In this document: positions 43,263 through 55,385 of the stretch, one piece after another
Numbering within the stretch: the first letter of the stretch is position 1
Layout of the letters: every line of letters starts with the position of its first letter
NCBI RefSeq assembly: GCF_964340395.1
Contig: NC_135560.1
Coordinates: 15,268,598 to 15,332,597 of the forward strand
Reading direction: 5' to 3'
DNA from: Glandiceps talaboti
Taxonomy: Eukaryota > Hemichordata > Enteropneusta > Spengelidae
DNA length: 64,000 nt
Program-made: the position numbers and the translations under genes
The notes under the pieces: model-generated
Told to the model about the DNA's origin: nothing
Databases searched by the model: none
Seen by the model: the letters and a program-made list of their open reading frames with translations, nothing else

Positions 43263-44959
43263 AGTCGCCAACTATGTTTCAAATACACTAGTGTTATATA
43301 TTCACCATGCATACAATTTTTGTCGCATCCTCAAATATGATCAAAGGTCGCGTACAAAAAGATGATTTATCTTCGTTCGACTCTGCAAATGAGAAACCTT
43401 AAGTGAAGACATGGGTTGAAATAGAAGCACTTTCCGACTTGAAAATATAGATTGATGTAAATATGGCCATATGTGATTTTCATACCATAATAGTACACTT
43501 ATCCCATTACCCTTGAGGCCATTAAGAAACAATAGATGTGTAAAATGTAATGATATGTTCCTACAAATGGTTGCAAACTATTGAGATGGTTTTAAGAATA
43601 CTCTATCTGGCACACACTTCAATACGGAGGAAATGCTAAGCCCCTCATATATATATATATATAGATGGAGGTGCATTAAATGAGAAATCTGCTCTATTAA
43701 ATGACCCGCATTGGGTAATCCTATGTTTTGATTTATCCATTAGCATTCGTTGAATAACGCCTTTTGTCAAACTTTGCCCTTTCTATGAATCGGGCACTAA
43801 TTGAAGGTCATCGATTTTCCAAGTGTGAAATTCTATCAAATGAATTAAGCATAGTCTTTTTTTCATTCAATAACCATCTAGATGGAACAAGGAGATTCAG
43901 AGATAAAATTGATCTACGATAAGATGTGAAACACGTGATCAAGAATGTATTGAGTTTCTGTAAGAATGCTTTGAGGTGATGATCGTATCAACGCTGGGGT
44001 GTTTTTCAATAGGTGATATTTATGATATTTGTATTTGTATGCTAACGACAAATGCAGGTATATCATATTTAAAGAAGCATGTTCTCATACAGATATTTCA
44101 GATTTGGGGTAAAATCAAGTATCTCTAAGCAGGGTTTCAATTATTTTCGTGGAACGTTCGGATAATACGGAAAATATTACCCCCATCCCACCCCACCCCC
44201 ACCCATATTAACATCCCTATGTGTGTATCTTCGAATTAATGCATACGTTGATATTTGCCATTGTAAATCGACCGTGATTTGTATTAGATTAAAACATTTT
44301 GTAAACAGAATTCTCATGTGGCCTTCTTCGCTCAATCATACTTCTATTTTTTCATCTATTAAAAAACCATCTGTGAATGTTCAAACGTATTTATACAAAC
44401 GTGACTCTGAATCAAACGCTCGTGTCGGCAGGCTGAGAGAGCTCTAATTACGAACATTCTGTTGTTCTTTTGGTTTCTAAAGCTGTAAAGTAAAACACTC
44501 ACAACCGCTTATTTGAATCACTGAATCACTGTACTTGATGTAGGCGTCTACAATGCACACTCGTTTCAAAACATCCACGTAATGATTTCTGTCGTAAAAG
44601 TAGAAACAAAGTAACCGTGAAATGGTAATAGCTTTTCAGTTCAATTCACATGGATGTCTTCAGACAACAGTATGAGTGACATCAATGATTTCACATGCTT
44701 CACCAGATCCATGAGTGTGAATATATTATACCTAGTAACATTATCCGGTTGTTGATTTGAAAATGGCACACGATATTTAGCTTAAGTCTTATGAAGTAAC
44801 ATTACAAAGTCTTTCTAGAATTAAATAATTCATGTTGAGTTAACGTAGTTTGCGGCTCAGAAATAGACAAAAATCTTATTATAACGCTTGTCTGATTTGT
44901 TCAAGAAAGCTCGAGCACATTCTAAGTTAAAATCAGGTAGAAGTTAGCGGTCACCGTTT
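43263..44959. other. Intergenic, nothing recognised
   Basis: Contains only a short (TA)n run at about 43646-43663. Confidence 0.5.
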
Positions 44960-45110
44960 ATGAAAGAGGTCATTTTAGAATCCAATATGGCTGCCGAATA
45001 TTGTGTTAAATCAATGAGAAAATTAAGTTTGTAGATTTTTTCAAGGTGAACCCTTAAAGTTCACTTGTCATTTGAAAAAGGACCCCGAACAAGCTTTCCT
45101 AGTATCAAGA
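44960..45110 (-). repeat. Unnamed dispersed repeat, copy 3 (inverted)
   Basis: On the minus strand it reads 'agggttcaccttgaaaaaat', 'ttcggcagccatattggatt' and 'ctaaaatgacc'. This is the same order as copies 1 and 2 at 33.2 and 36.0 kb. Confidence 0.65.
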
Positions 45111-45479
45111 AATTTTTAAGAAGTTTATTTGATGAATTCATTCCAATGCACAAGTTATTATACTGATGAAAATGGTCTTATTATCTGAAGAATTGTCTTG
45201 TAATGAGTAATCACCCTATAGCTGGATATTCCTCCCCTAGGGTTCAACATCTAAATGGACAATTTGGCAACACATTTAGATAGCTCATTCGTTTAATTGA
45301 ATTTTACCCGGAGCATCATGTGATATTGAAGAATGCGATTGAACGAAAGGTGCATTTTATCGTATGAAAAGTTCAAGATATTTCTCAGCTACGTCAGCGA
45401 CAATAAGTAATGATATCTCGATCTACACTAATGGGTCAAAGAATGATCACAATCTCCCCCTCCTCAAAAAATAAAAATA

Positions 45480-45547
<68 letters not shown>

Positions 45548-45579
45548 GGTCGGAGGGGCTGACGGAGGGACGGACGGTC

Positions 45580-45630
<51 letters not shown>

Positions 45631-45631
45631 A
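45480..45631 (+). repeat. Two (GACA)n arrays around a GACG/GGAC core
   Basis: GACA units run at 45480-45546 and again at about 45580-45630, flanking a 35-bp variant core ('cggtcggaggggctgacgga'). Confidence 0.95.
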
Positions 45632-48600
45632 ATCCATTAATCGAGTAGCCCTACAATGTCCGAATCAAAGCATCTGAGTTTGCCAACGTGACGTCAATAA
45701 TATGGTTCATGTTCAGTTCTCGTATTTTGTCTAGACTTGACTAATTACGTATGCAATACTAATTATAACATACGCCGTGTGTTAAATAAAGTGTGAACAC
45801 CAGCATATAACCATATGTAGACCTAATTACAATCATCCGTGTGGAGGTTTGAATAAGACAAGTACTCACCCGAGGCAGCAAGCTTTATAATGAAAATCTA
45901 AACATGTAATAGCAATCTAATATAAACCGCTAAGAGTGCAATCAAGTATAGTTTTAATCCTTTTTATTAAAACGCATGCCATATTGCACAAAGGGAATAG
46001 TAATGAAGTTTATTGAACGGGAATTTCAAGGATTGTAAAGAAAAATGCTAATAAACAGAACTACGACAGCAAAGGTCATTTCTATAAAACATATTAAAGG
46101 TATAGAAATCTTGGCATGCTGAATTTGCTATACCTTGAAATAATATGTATGTTGTCATCAAACCTAGAAGGCAGTGTAAAGCTACACGTCTTGTGCGGTT
46201 GTTTTTTTTATCCCTTTGTTGCGTTCTATATCAACGGGAGGCTAGTTATTTTAAAGTTCTCAAACTGTATAAAGTTATCTGTCGAACAATTACAGAATAG
46301 TAATTCCTGAAATAAGACAAACCTCAGAAAGTCTAATGAGATATTTTGCTAAACTTCATATCCTCGTTGACTCGCCTTGTTTTACTTGATGGGGTTAGGA
46401 GCTTTCAGCTTTGTCAATGACCTTCAAATCGACATATAGTGCAACATTGTCGACGTGATAGTGTATACGTATTTTAGAAAATGCCTATCAGTGCAAAGAT
46501 CAACCATTATGTTCATCTTGTTTGTGGTGTATTGATCAATATTCGAGCTTCCTAATTGTTTTTACAGTTTGGGTTTCAATGAGAGGTTTTCATCTTGAAA
46601 CATTATATGAGTGTACACAACTGATGATATATCCATTATGCAGTCTCAATAAATAAACACCGTTCTCGTCTATACATCTTTCTTCTTAATGATTTCGCAC
46701 CTCATGGTTGATCTTTCATGACCTCACGAACACAATGTACCTTTCTAAAGATTCTCTGTCTTAGCGAGATTGTGTTCCGTTCTTCAGATGACTGTAAGAG
46801 GTTTTGTCGTTATGGTTACTTCCAACACTCGATACTTTAATCACGGACATAAAACACGCCATTATATTTGACAAAACGTATATCTGGGGAAAAAAATATG
46901 ATTGCCTCGAAAATAAGGAGAGATAATCGAGACACATATCTGAAGTGTCCGATTGTTCTATTTTCTGTTTATATAGCTTTACCGACGTATGATAACATCA
47001 AGAATGAGCGATATTTTGTTTTGCTACACAGCGATCACATTTTACACTTGAAAACGATAAAAGTACCGAGAAACCTTTCCATTACAGGAAAAATCTAAAT
47101 ATGATTCACGTAATATGTGAATTGAAGTAGAAATTCTCCCCTAGTACTGGCTCTTTTAACATTATGTCATAGTGAGTTATTATTTTAAATTTCCCAAATG
47201 TGATACGTGGTTGAAAAGAAACTATTCGTGAATGGAAAGTTCTTACACAAAAATGTGTATAAGGCACTGTTTGAAAATTTCCAAACAGGAAGTGAGTCAA
47301 TGTATTTTTCTACACTTTGTGGGATGTCTATTGATGTTAAAGCTAGCGTTATTAACGTGTTTGAATCACATCGATCTTTCTTAACAAACACGTGAAATAG
47401 CGTGTCATGTTGCAAGAAGAGAAAGAGTTCGTACTTAATTGCTACTCCTTTAAAAGACAATAATTTTCTCCGGTGCGCAAGCAATAAACAATGTATGAAA
47501 CTTGAGAGGAGTTGGAACCCATAATGTTTACTATTGTTGGCAATATAGTGGAAAATCCGTCAATTTTATAGGTATTCAAATTCATATACACCTACGCAAA
47601 ACTTGATAACTCATATTTTGTGAGGTTACTTAACAGCTTCCATTAAAGGGTAAACACAGTATGTGTGAATAGTATGGATTCCATTTCTTATTCTCGATGC
47701 CAAATCTTTTACGGTTATTCACGCTTTTACGGACCATTAAACGCCGTTAGGCAGATGACATACAGCCGGATGCATCAGTAGAATTGTAAGACATCATACC
47801 TATAGCCTTGAGCTGATCTGATTCGACATAACGGCGGAAAACTTAATCATATAAATGCGTTGTTTGCTAAAATGAAATACATACAATGTGTAGCGTTTGA
47901 TGTGACACGCCCTTAGATGTAATTACACCAGCTCTTTGACTTGCTCATTTTGATGATTCTAGGTCTTTTTTTCACCATCTTGAAATTCAGCTGCATATCA
48001 CTTCTCTTTATTATCAGGACTTCAGTAAAAGTAGCCGATAACCGAAAAGCAATTTCATTTCATTTCGCAAATAAGGCAAACATCACACTCCTAGCCCCGA
48101 GACGGTCATATTTTTCATTAGTAAAGAGCAAGGTGATTTTGTTTTCACGCGACAAGCTACCCTGCAAATGAAAGTATAAAACTAGCAAAGGTCAAAAGTT
48201 ACATAGAATGGCTTCTCCCCATCATATCGAATTAACACAACTGCATGGAATGATGAACCACCTGACCACTTTTTTTCAAACTGTGTTTATTAGACCACAA
48301 TACATACTATGCATATTATTACGATTTCAAAAGATAAGTTTAAATTGATGAAAATTCTTAAATTGATACATATAAGAAGCAATTAGACTTACAAAAAAAT
48401 ATCCACAGCTGCCAGGTATTGTCTTCAATGCATCTGTATAGGTATGCTTATGGGTAACATATACCGCTAACAACCTTACCCTTTCGCAAGGTGGTATTAT
48501 TATGATATTGCGATTTTAATATATTTCAATCTCATATCAGAATACTTTTATGGTATTAATATTGCGACCGAAGGTAACAAGAGCTTTAATAACGTTAGGA

Positions 48601-50047
48601 TGATGCTTATGGATATAATAACATACCTAGATCAGTTATTAATAATGTAATATCTAATAAGCTAATTATGAAAATTAAATTAGAAAGTTAGAAATTTTCA
48701 CATTCATAAATACCACAAAACTTATATAAGATGACAATAATAAATTAAGTATGAAGCTTATATTAGTTTCCATGATATGCAATTCAATTCACAAAGCCCC
48801 CCAAGCATCAGTTGATTTCGAAATCTTTCTCCTTTTGAAGTGCTTCTAACTCTTTACTTATCGTATGTTTTAGGTTTTCACACTTCATGAAAATTGTTTC
48901 CGTGTCCGTACTTTGATTTCGTTTATTAAAAACAGACATCAAATACAAAGTCGAAAACCATGCATGCCCAAGGGAGAATCGCTTTCACGCTTTGAGAATA
49001 CAGTTTATATGTCGAAACTGTGATTGAGCTGCACATCTATAGAAAGTGTAATTTTTTTTAGTTACTTTGTAACACCATCGAACAGTTATACATCAATATT
49101 CCCAATGCGTCTGCAAGGTTAGGCTTTGCATGACATTCTGACCAAAATGTAAGAGTCACCAATCAATCAACGTGTAAGACCGATCAGCTTGTTATTTTCC
49201 TCTCTCGAGACAAATAAGATATAGGATTACCACTGTTACCATGGCATTTGTTAAAGGTGATTCGAGCAATCCCAAGATATGACCTTTGACCTCAATCCAG
49301 TAATACCCGTGCTAAACGGTCAGGGTTCCAATCAGTAAGATTCAATCGCGTGTTTCCGGATTTGCGAAAATAGTCAGTCAGTCGTCATTTCGAACACAAA
49401 AGTACCTCTGTCAATACACTCTAATGACATATTCTGATATTCATTAAGCTTGTTGTTATTACATGCTCCGGCTTAGGTATCCGAAAACAATGTAATCTTA
49501 ATGATTGAACAATATATGTAGCAATAATGGCGCGTCCTCAAGGTTAATATATATGTCCATGTAGAGAAAACGTATCTTTTGAATTTCAAAATAACTTCAC
49601 GGTTTGTTGTTGTTTTTCTGCATGATCACAACAATCTTTCAACTGTTAAACATTTCAATAACTGTACATAAATATAGATTGATTATACGAACACGTTATC
49701 AAATCTTTGACATTCTTCCATCTTATCTAGAATCAAACAAAAAGACGCCAATTGTTTTCCAAACACGCTATCTTTTAAAATACTAAATTTGTAGATTCAT
49801 GACAACGTGATTACCGTCACGGTGAAAATTGATTTAGTGATTAATTCACTCTAATGGGTTTAAGTCTAATGTTAGCGTTCCTATTAAACACACGGGTTGC
49901 TTCTCTTCACACTTGCTGAGTAATCGAAGACCGTTACGGTACTATTTATGCAAATGCATTGTCTTAGAAGATATGTTTTAGCCAGGCAATCAGTCCAAAT
50001 GCAGTTGATGGGATCGTACCATTAAAAGCTTGTATGAGATTCTGTTA
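45632..50047. other. Intergenic, nothing recognised
   Basis: 4.4 kb of AT-rich sequence downstream of the GPCR. The short open frames carry no family features. Confidence 0.5.
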
Positions 50048-51049
50048 TTATATTAACGTTCTCGTGTGAGCCGATGTCAGGAACGAGCTTTCCTGGTACT
50101 TCAAAACTGTGGGCGTTGCCCTGGCGTTAAACGACAAGAAAATGAAAGGGTTTACCGCACAGTGGGAAACTGCAAATATACCAAGCACGGCATAGGCGTT
50201 CGGTTCAATGTCATCCGAATCGGAATAGAATCGATACATGTCCAATGCAAAATACGGAAGCCCGCAGAGAACGAATACAGAAATAATGACACAAGTCATA
50301 CGAAGTGTTTTCATTTTAGCTCTACGGCGTCGCTCACCCTTTCCCGGTAAAACGGTGTTCCTCTTCTGCAGAAGATGAACAACGATTCGTACGTAGCAGG
50401 TTGTAATTATAATGAATGGAAGAAAAAAATTGATCAGTGCCACCCATGTTAGATATGACTGCTTCTGCCACGGCTTTTGTAGCGAGCTATGGCATCCCAC
50501 GACGTTGTGTTCGTCGACAACCTGATGCCACACAAATGCTTGCGGTATAGATAACAAGAATGCTACGATCCATGCCGGAATGATCAAGGAATAGACATCA
50601 AGCCGCTGTCTGAATGGATACACGACAGAATGATACCTGTCGGCACCTATGGCAACAACCATGTTCGAGGAAGCAAAAAATGTACAACACTGTAGAATTT
50701 TATAAACTCGACATCCAACGTCACCTATAAGCCAAGTCAAGTCTAAAAGTTCAACGATGAAATGAGACAAAAGAGCGAAAAACGCAACCAGCAAATCCGC
50801 CGTACACAGGTGTACCATAAATGTATGTATACGGTTTTTAGCGCGACGATGAAGCCACATCCACATGAAGACAGCCGTATTACCTGTCAGCGAGAAAATG
50901 TACAGTACCGCTAAGACGATTAAACGAAGCTGTCGGTTGTAATCTGGTCCCTGCCAGACATAATCCGAAGAAGCGTTCATCTTTGGATTAGTTAGGTTGG
51001 TCTTCATGCTTGTCATGTTGATAGCTATAACGGTAAAAGGCTGCGACAT
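50048..51049 (-). CDS. Class A neuropeptide GPCR, vasopressin/NPS/CCAP/GnRH-like group
   Basis: A complete 333-residue seven-helix receptor in one uninterrupted frame. The start is the ATG at 51049 (G at -3); four in-frame codons upstream begin with TTG and are not a plausible start. The N-terminus carries glycosylation sequons at N11, N18 and N25. Helices lie near 41-66, 74-101, 110-144, 153-174, 199-228, 246-274 and 282-307. Class A marks are N57 (TM1), D85 (TM2), the C113-C186 disulfide pair, DRYH at 137-140 and P211 (TM5). The phrases DRYHSVVYPF, PWQKQSYLTW and TCYVRIVVHLL are typical of NPS, CCAP and vasopressin receptors, which signal through G proteins at the plasma membrane. Oddities: TM6 has CGLP where CWxP is expected, TM7 ends NPFIF, not NPxxY, and the tail is only about 26 residues. 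The ligand cannot be told. A spliced alternative C-terminus is possible. Confidence 0.9.
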   Translation of the reverse strand: MSQPFTVIAINMTSMKTNLTNPKMNASSDYVWQGPDYNRQLRLIVLAVLYIFSLTGNTAVFMWMWLHRRAKNRIHTFMVHLCTADLLVAFFALLSHFIVELLDLTWLIGDVGCRVYKILQCCTFFASSNMVVAIGADRYHSVVYPFRQRLDVYSLIIPAWIVAFLLSIPQAFVWHQVVDEHNVVGCHSSLQKPWQKQSYLTWVALINFFLPFIIITTCYVRIVVHLLQKRNTVLPGKGERRRRAKMKTLRMTCVIISVFVLCGLPYFALDMYRFYSDSDDIEPNAYAVLGIFAVSHCAVNPFIFLSFNARATPTVLKYQESSFLTSAHTRTLI

Positions 51050-51110
51050 AGCTGTGCACAAACGTCAGAATTCCTATCGTAGCTGGATGTAGAATGACTG
51101 TGTTTCCCAT
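51000..51110 (-). promoter_or_regulatory. Upstream open reading frame overlapping the GPCR start
   Basis: An ATG at 51110 lies in the predicted leader and opens a frame of about 40 codons. It runs out of frame through the receptor ATG at 51049 and stops near 50988. Its context is weak at -3 but has G at +4. Such overlapping frames usually reduce translation of the main frame. It matters only if transcription starts upstream of it, as the TATA position suggests. Confidence 0.4.
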
Positions 51111-51200
51111 CAAGAAAATCTTCACTAATACTCCGATCAGCGGCGAAACGTCGTACTGGCTACAAGAACTACAATTCTGCGCTTAAAGTAAGTCGGGCTC

Positions 51201-51208
51201 CTTTATAT
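51201..51208 (-). promoter_or_regulatory. TATA-like box of the GPCR gene
   Basis: The minus strand reads CATATAAAGGAG here, about 150 bp before the start codon. Transcription would begin near 51175, giving a 5' leader of roughly 125 nt. The assignment rests on motif and position only. Confidence 0.45.
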
Positions 51209-54200
51209 GGCCGTTGACTAAACGGTCTCGCTAATCATGCAGTGCATTTTAAAGAAGGTATCCGCATTTCTTATGGTCCCTCAGCGGTGGTATTTTATAT
51301 AATACACGCAGTGCTTTATTGTCCCGTATGTAAAGACGAAAGCCGAGGATCAAGTAATTTTTATGTAGTATTCCTCCGAGTGCGCGTTAGTTTCAAGTTG
51401 AAGCAGCTATCTACCGTACCTGTACATGTATGCGGGTAAAAATAAAGACCAGGACTAGCGTATGATGATGATCCCACTGGAAGGTAAACAAACTGCAACA
51501 CGACACATTGAGAACGTCGCCGGGGTTACAGCCATGCCTTCTGGCCATTGAGCACTGCAAACGTGATATGACTTAATTGAATGATACTTCCTCTCGCTCT
51601 GTATCGATCGCGACATTCTCATGTCATTATAAACACAACAGTAGACAAATGGATGACTTGGGCATATATACCCAAGTCACGTGATGACTTGACAAATATG
51701 TAAACTTAATACTTTGACTCAACTCAGTTGCAATAATAATTGATCGAAACATTTTTTACATCGTGCATGTTGCTACGTTACTATTGCGGGTGAGTGACAG
51801 TGTGCACCACGAAGTTCTTGTAACACACTGTTTTCATTACATTAATCATTTGTTATACAGAAATCACTAAAATATGTAATTGCTTGCATTCCCCTAAAAC
51901 GTAGGATATTGACAGAATACAACGCCCTCTATGGTACACATATACTCTGTCGCGTTGATAACAGTTCGGACTTCAAACTGGAGTCCAGATTAAGTTGGTT
52001 AGAGAAATCAACTAGGGGGAACTACGTACATGACCCATTTCTACCATTATTGGAGGGGTTCATCTATCTCCAGCGATACTTTCTGATAGATGGAGGATTT
52101 ACCAAGAACTCGAAACTGATTCATATGTTTAATCTTAATATTTGAGGTTTTGTAGGAACGTGCGTGATCAATATAAGTGTATGTGTCAGTAGACTCCCAA
52201 GATTACTCAAAATCTTATTACTTCAACCGAACTAACAATATTCGTGTCACTGTTTTCACATCATGTGTTAACCCATTCCTACAACATACATTCTATAGTG
52301 ATTAATGATGTTTTCGTTCTTGTTTCTTTTTAAGTTTCAGCGTGATTCCGATTCATATTCCTTTCTCGAGGGTATAGAGGGTGGTGTCGAAGCAGTCCGA
52401 GTTGATAAGATTGAGTAAAATTTAAGTCTAGTCCAAATCTAAGTAAATACGTCTCGTCGCGGAAGTAAGGTTTCTGATTAAGAGTAAGAGACACAATTGC
52501 ATAAACTGCCACATATCGTGTACAGAAAAAGAAACTACCTAACGAGTACGAGCCTGACTTGCGGATAATACTGTGACCAATTGGAGGGTTTACTACCATG
52601 ACAACCCGCCGTGCAATTCACACACCTGCCTTAAATGATTTCCGATTTGAGATTAAATGTACAATTGAATACCAGACTTCGACCGTGCAGTCATCTCCGC
52701 ATTTACAAGCGAACTCTAAGCTCTCTACATGGGCATACACATAATATTTCCTGTGCAAGAATGACTTTAATTGGTATTTCAATTTGTCAGAAGTATTTAC
52801 ACGATGCTGGAAACATTGATTTTGTCAATGCCCACAATTATTAAAGGGCCGATGTTGTCAGGTGAGCTTGCGCAATGGGGGCAATTCATTGTAAAATAAC
52901 TGAATGTTATCTTACCGTTTCTCTGATTGAAAAGATGTCGAATGTGGCTCAACGCGTGCGCACCTATATGTTATTTTTACTGAATTACAACCTTACTTTG
53001 TCGTGTACTTTTTATTAATTAATTTCTTTAAATAATTAATTAGTGGTTATTTAAATAGAAAGTAATTTGACTGACCGAGCAGACATTGTGTTATTTCAAA
53101 ATGACTACTGTGTTTTTGCACGTACATGCGACACAATATATATATTCCCATGAGCTTCTCCGTCAGTGCAAAATTAAAGGTACAATTGTCATAGTCGAAA
53201 TATAGGGCATTTCCAAGCGAACTTGTACGGATATGTAAAGTTGTGATCGCATTTTTTAAAAAAAAATAGGGTACGTGTAGAGCAACATGATTACAACGTG
53301 TAGGGTAATAATTATAGCCAAGACGATCATGAATTTCTACTAGAAACGAATTGTATACATTTTCAAATTTGATTTGTATTGAACATGAACCATTGTCATG
53401 TAACCTAGATTGAATGTAATTTCGACTGATGTAGCTGATCTTCAGGAAAGACCATCCTCCTTCTGACGGTGTATACTGTATCACAACATCATATATTATG
53501 TTTGCCTGCATTTATGAATTTCTATAAATACCATTTGATTTATTAACTGATATTAAAATCGCTATATGAACACTATATAAATACTCTATATATTGATCAC
53601 ACTATATTCCATATTTAACATTTGGCATTTGAGCTACGGGCTTGGAATGAATTATATAGCGAGAATTTGTTGAATTCAGCACGTAAATCGCATTCCCTTG
53701 ACTAATAATTTATAACAACCGTCTAAGCTGACCATATCGCCACTGGTCTCTGAACATTCATTGCTGTTCAAATATGTAGAAGCAACTGCAGTAGAAAAAT
53801 TAATAAATGGAGAAGGATTCCAGGCATATAAATAATGCTGTTAGAAATATATGTATCACAAAGCGAGATCGGAAAAAAAAGGTTGATAAAACATTTAGAC
53901 CTAATGTTTATCATCTTAAGGTTACTCTAGATTATTATCATCGGTTAATCTTTCTGGTTGACCTCAAATGTTACTTATATCTTTAATCATTTTTCCCTGT
54001 AGTTGAATTTCTCATTTCCAGTCCTGAAGGTACAGTATTGGGGAAAAGGTCACAAGCTGGTTGCATTTTAGCCAATGAATTATCTAGTCTTTGCGATAAT
54101 CACAGGGATAGAGGGTGGTTGCGTCGATAATCTATCGATTTGCACTGATCCAGGTAGATACTATATACAACACAAACCCAACACACTCTTTTGAGATTCA

Positions 54201-55312
54201 GAAAATTCACTGGTTTTCCGTGAAAGTAGGAATCGATCTAACAATCCATGCATTTTTTAGACTCTAAGTGACTGACTGGAAGCTTGTTATAAATGAGAAA
54301 GTGTTGACTACATCGAGCGTATCTAATTAGTTTGGCAAAGCGTCTAAGATTGAAAACTTTGGAATGACGTGGAGGGCTGGGGTGGTTATTTTTTTTTGGC
54401 AAATGAACATGCATCAAGTTTACGGTCACCTTTTTCTAAGTTACATCAAATACATGTATATGACATGACAGTGTACGTAAAGAGGGAGAAGGACGCAAGA
54501 TCTTGACTAACATTTTATGACTAACCTAAATCAACAAAAAATCATATAGTGCTTGGCCATGGTAGAGGGAGGATGCACTATCGGAGGTCTATTACCACGA
54601 ATGTCGTACTAAAAGTTCCCCTCGGTTGAAATCAAGGCAATAGTTGATACATAATAACGTAATACGGGTAATATTACTAATCATGGAGGTCTTCTTTGAG
54701 CTCTGGCAAACTTCTTTTGTTTTAATTTCATCTTTGCCGTCAAAATTGAAGCTCTTTCTCTGATTGAAAGTTAAGTCTGCAACTACGAATCGCTATCTGT
54801 ACTAAACAGAAAAGCAAAACTAAGATACTCTAACGTAAGGCTCCTGTGCTGGTGTCTTAGGACAAGAGAAAACGACGGATTGCCTGGAATATGCATATTT
54901 TGGTCACAATGGATAACTATATATATCTAGTTGATATACCACATGACTTTCTTTACTGAAGGTGATGGCTAAACCGTTATAAATGATAATGTGTAATAAT
55001 CTGAAAGTAGGTGATGTCCATGGAAATTAAGAATTCTAATTTCAAGATCAACAACACACCTACGTCAAGACACTGTGGCAAATGATCCGAAACCTTCCTA
55101 AGTTAACGTTGTTCAGCTAAGTAAGTCAGTGAGTAGTTTATCTTGTCGACTGAAGGTGTACCACTTGTTTACTCTTGAGTTGCTTATAATCTCAACAGAC
55201 ATAATCCATTACAAGGCAATCATCGTCATCTCGATCGCATCTCTCAGATTAGGGTATGTCAAATAAAGGTCATATGCGCCTATGTGTTAATCCTTGTTTT
55301 AATGCCATAGGT
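51209..55312. other. Intergenic, nothing recognised
   Basis: 4.1 kb upstream of the GPCR. The longest frame (53047-53511, minus, 154 residues) has no recognisable domain and crosses a poly-A/T run, so it is not called a gene. Confidence 0.5.
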
Positions 55313-55385
55313 GTTCAGTGGTTGGTTTAACAGTCCTTACTACGTCACAGTCCGAGTTCAATACCCAAGCCACTAGATTTGGGGT
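55313..55385 (+). repeat. tRNA-derived SINE head
   Basis: 'cagtggttggtttaacag' (A box, about 55317-55334) and 'agtccgagttcaataccc' (B box, about 55349-55366) have tRNA-like spacing. No complete tRNA fold was found (no acceptor-stem pairing), so a SINE fragment is preferred over a tRNA gene. Confidence 0.5.

Noticed and set aside
51050-51061. N-terminal extension of the GPCR by four residues (start at 51061)
   Set aside because: The codon there is TTG. The first in-frame ATG is at 51049, with a good context.
52330-52599. 89-residue minus-strand frame with protein-like composition
   Set aside because: No family was recognised and no adjacent exons with matching splice phases were found.
53047-53511. 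154-residue minus-strand open frame, the longest after the GPCR
   Set aside because: It has no recognisable motif, AT-driven composition, a run through a poly-A/T stretch, and no exon neighbours.
55313-55385. Functional tRNA gene
   Set aside because: A and B boxes are present, but no paired acceptor stem or anticodon arm could be formed; a SINE head is more likely.
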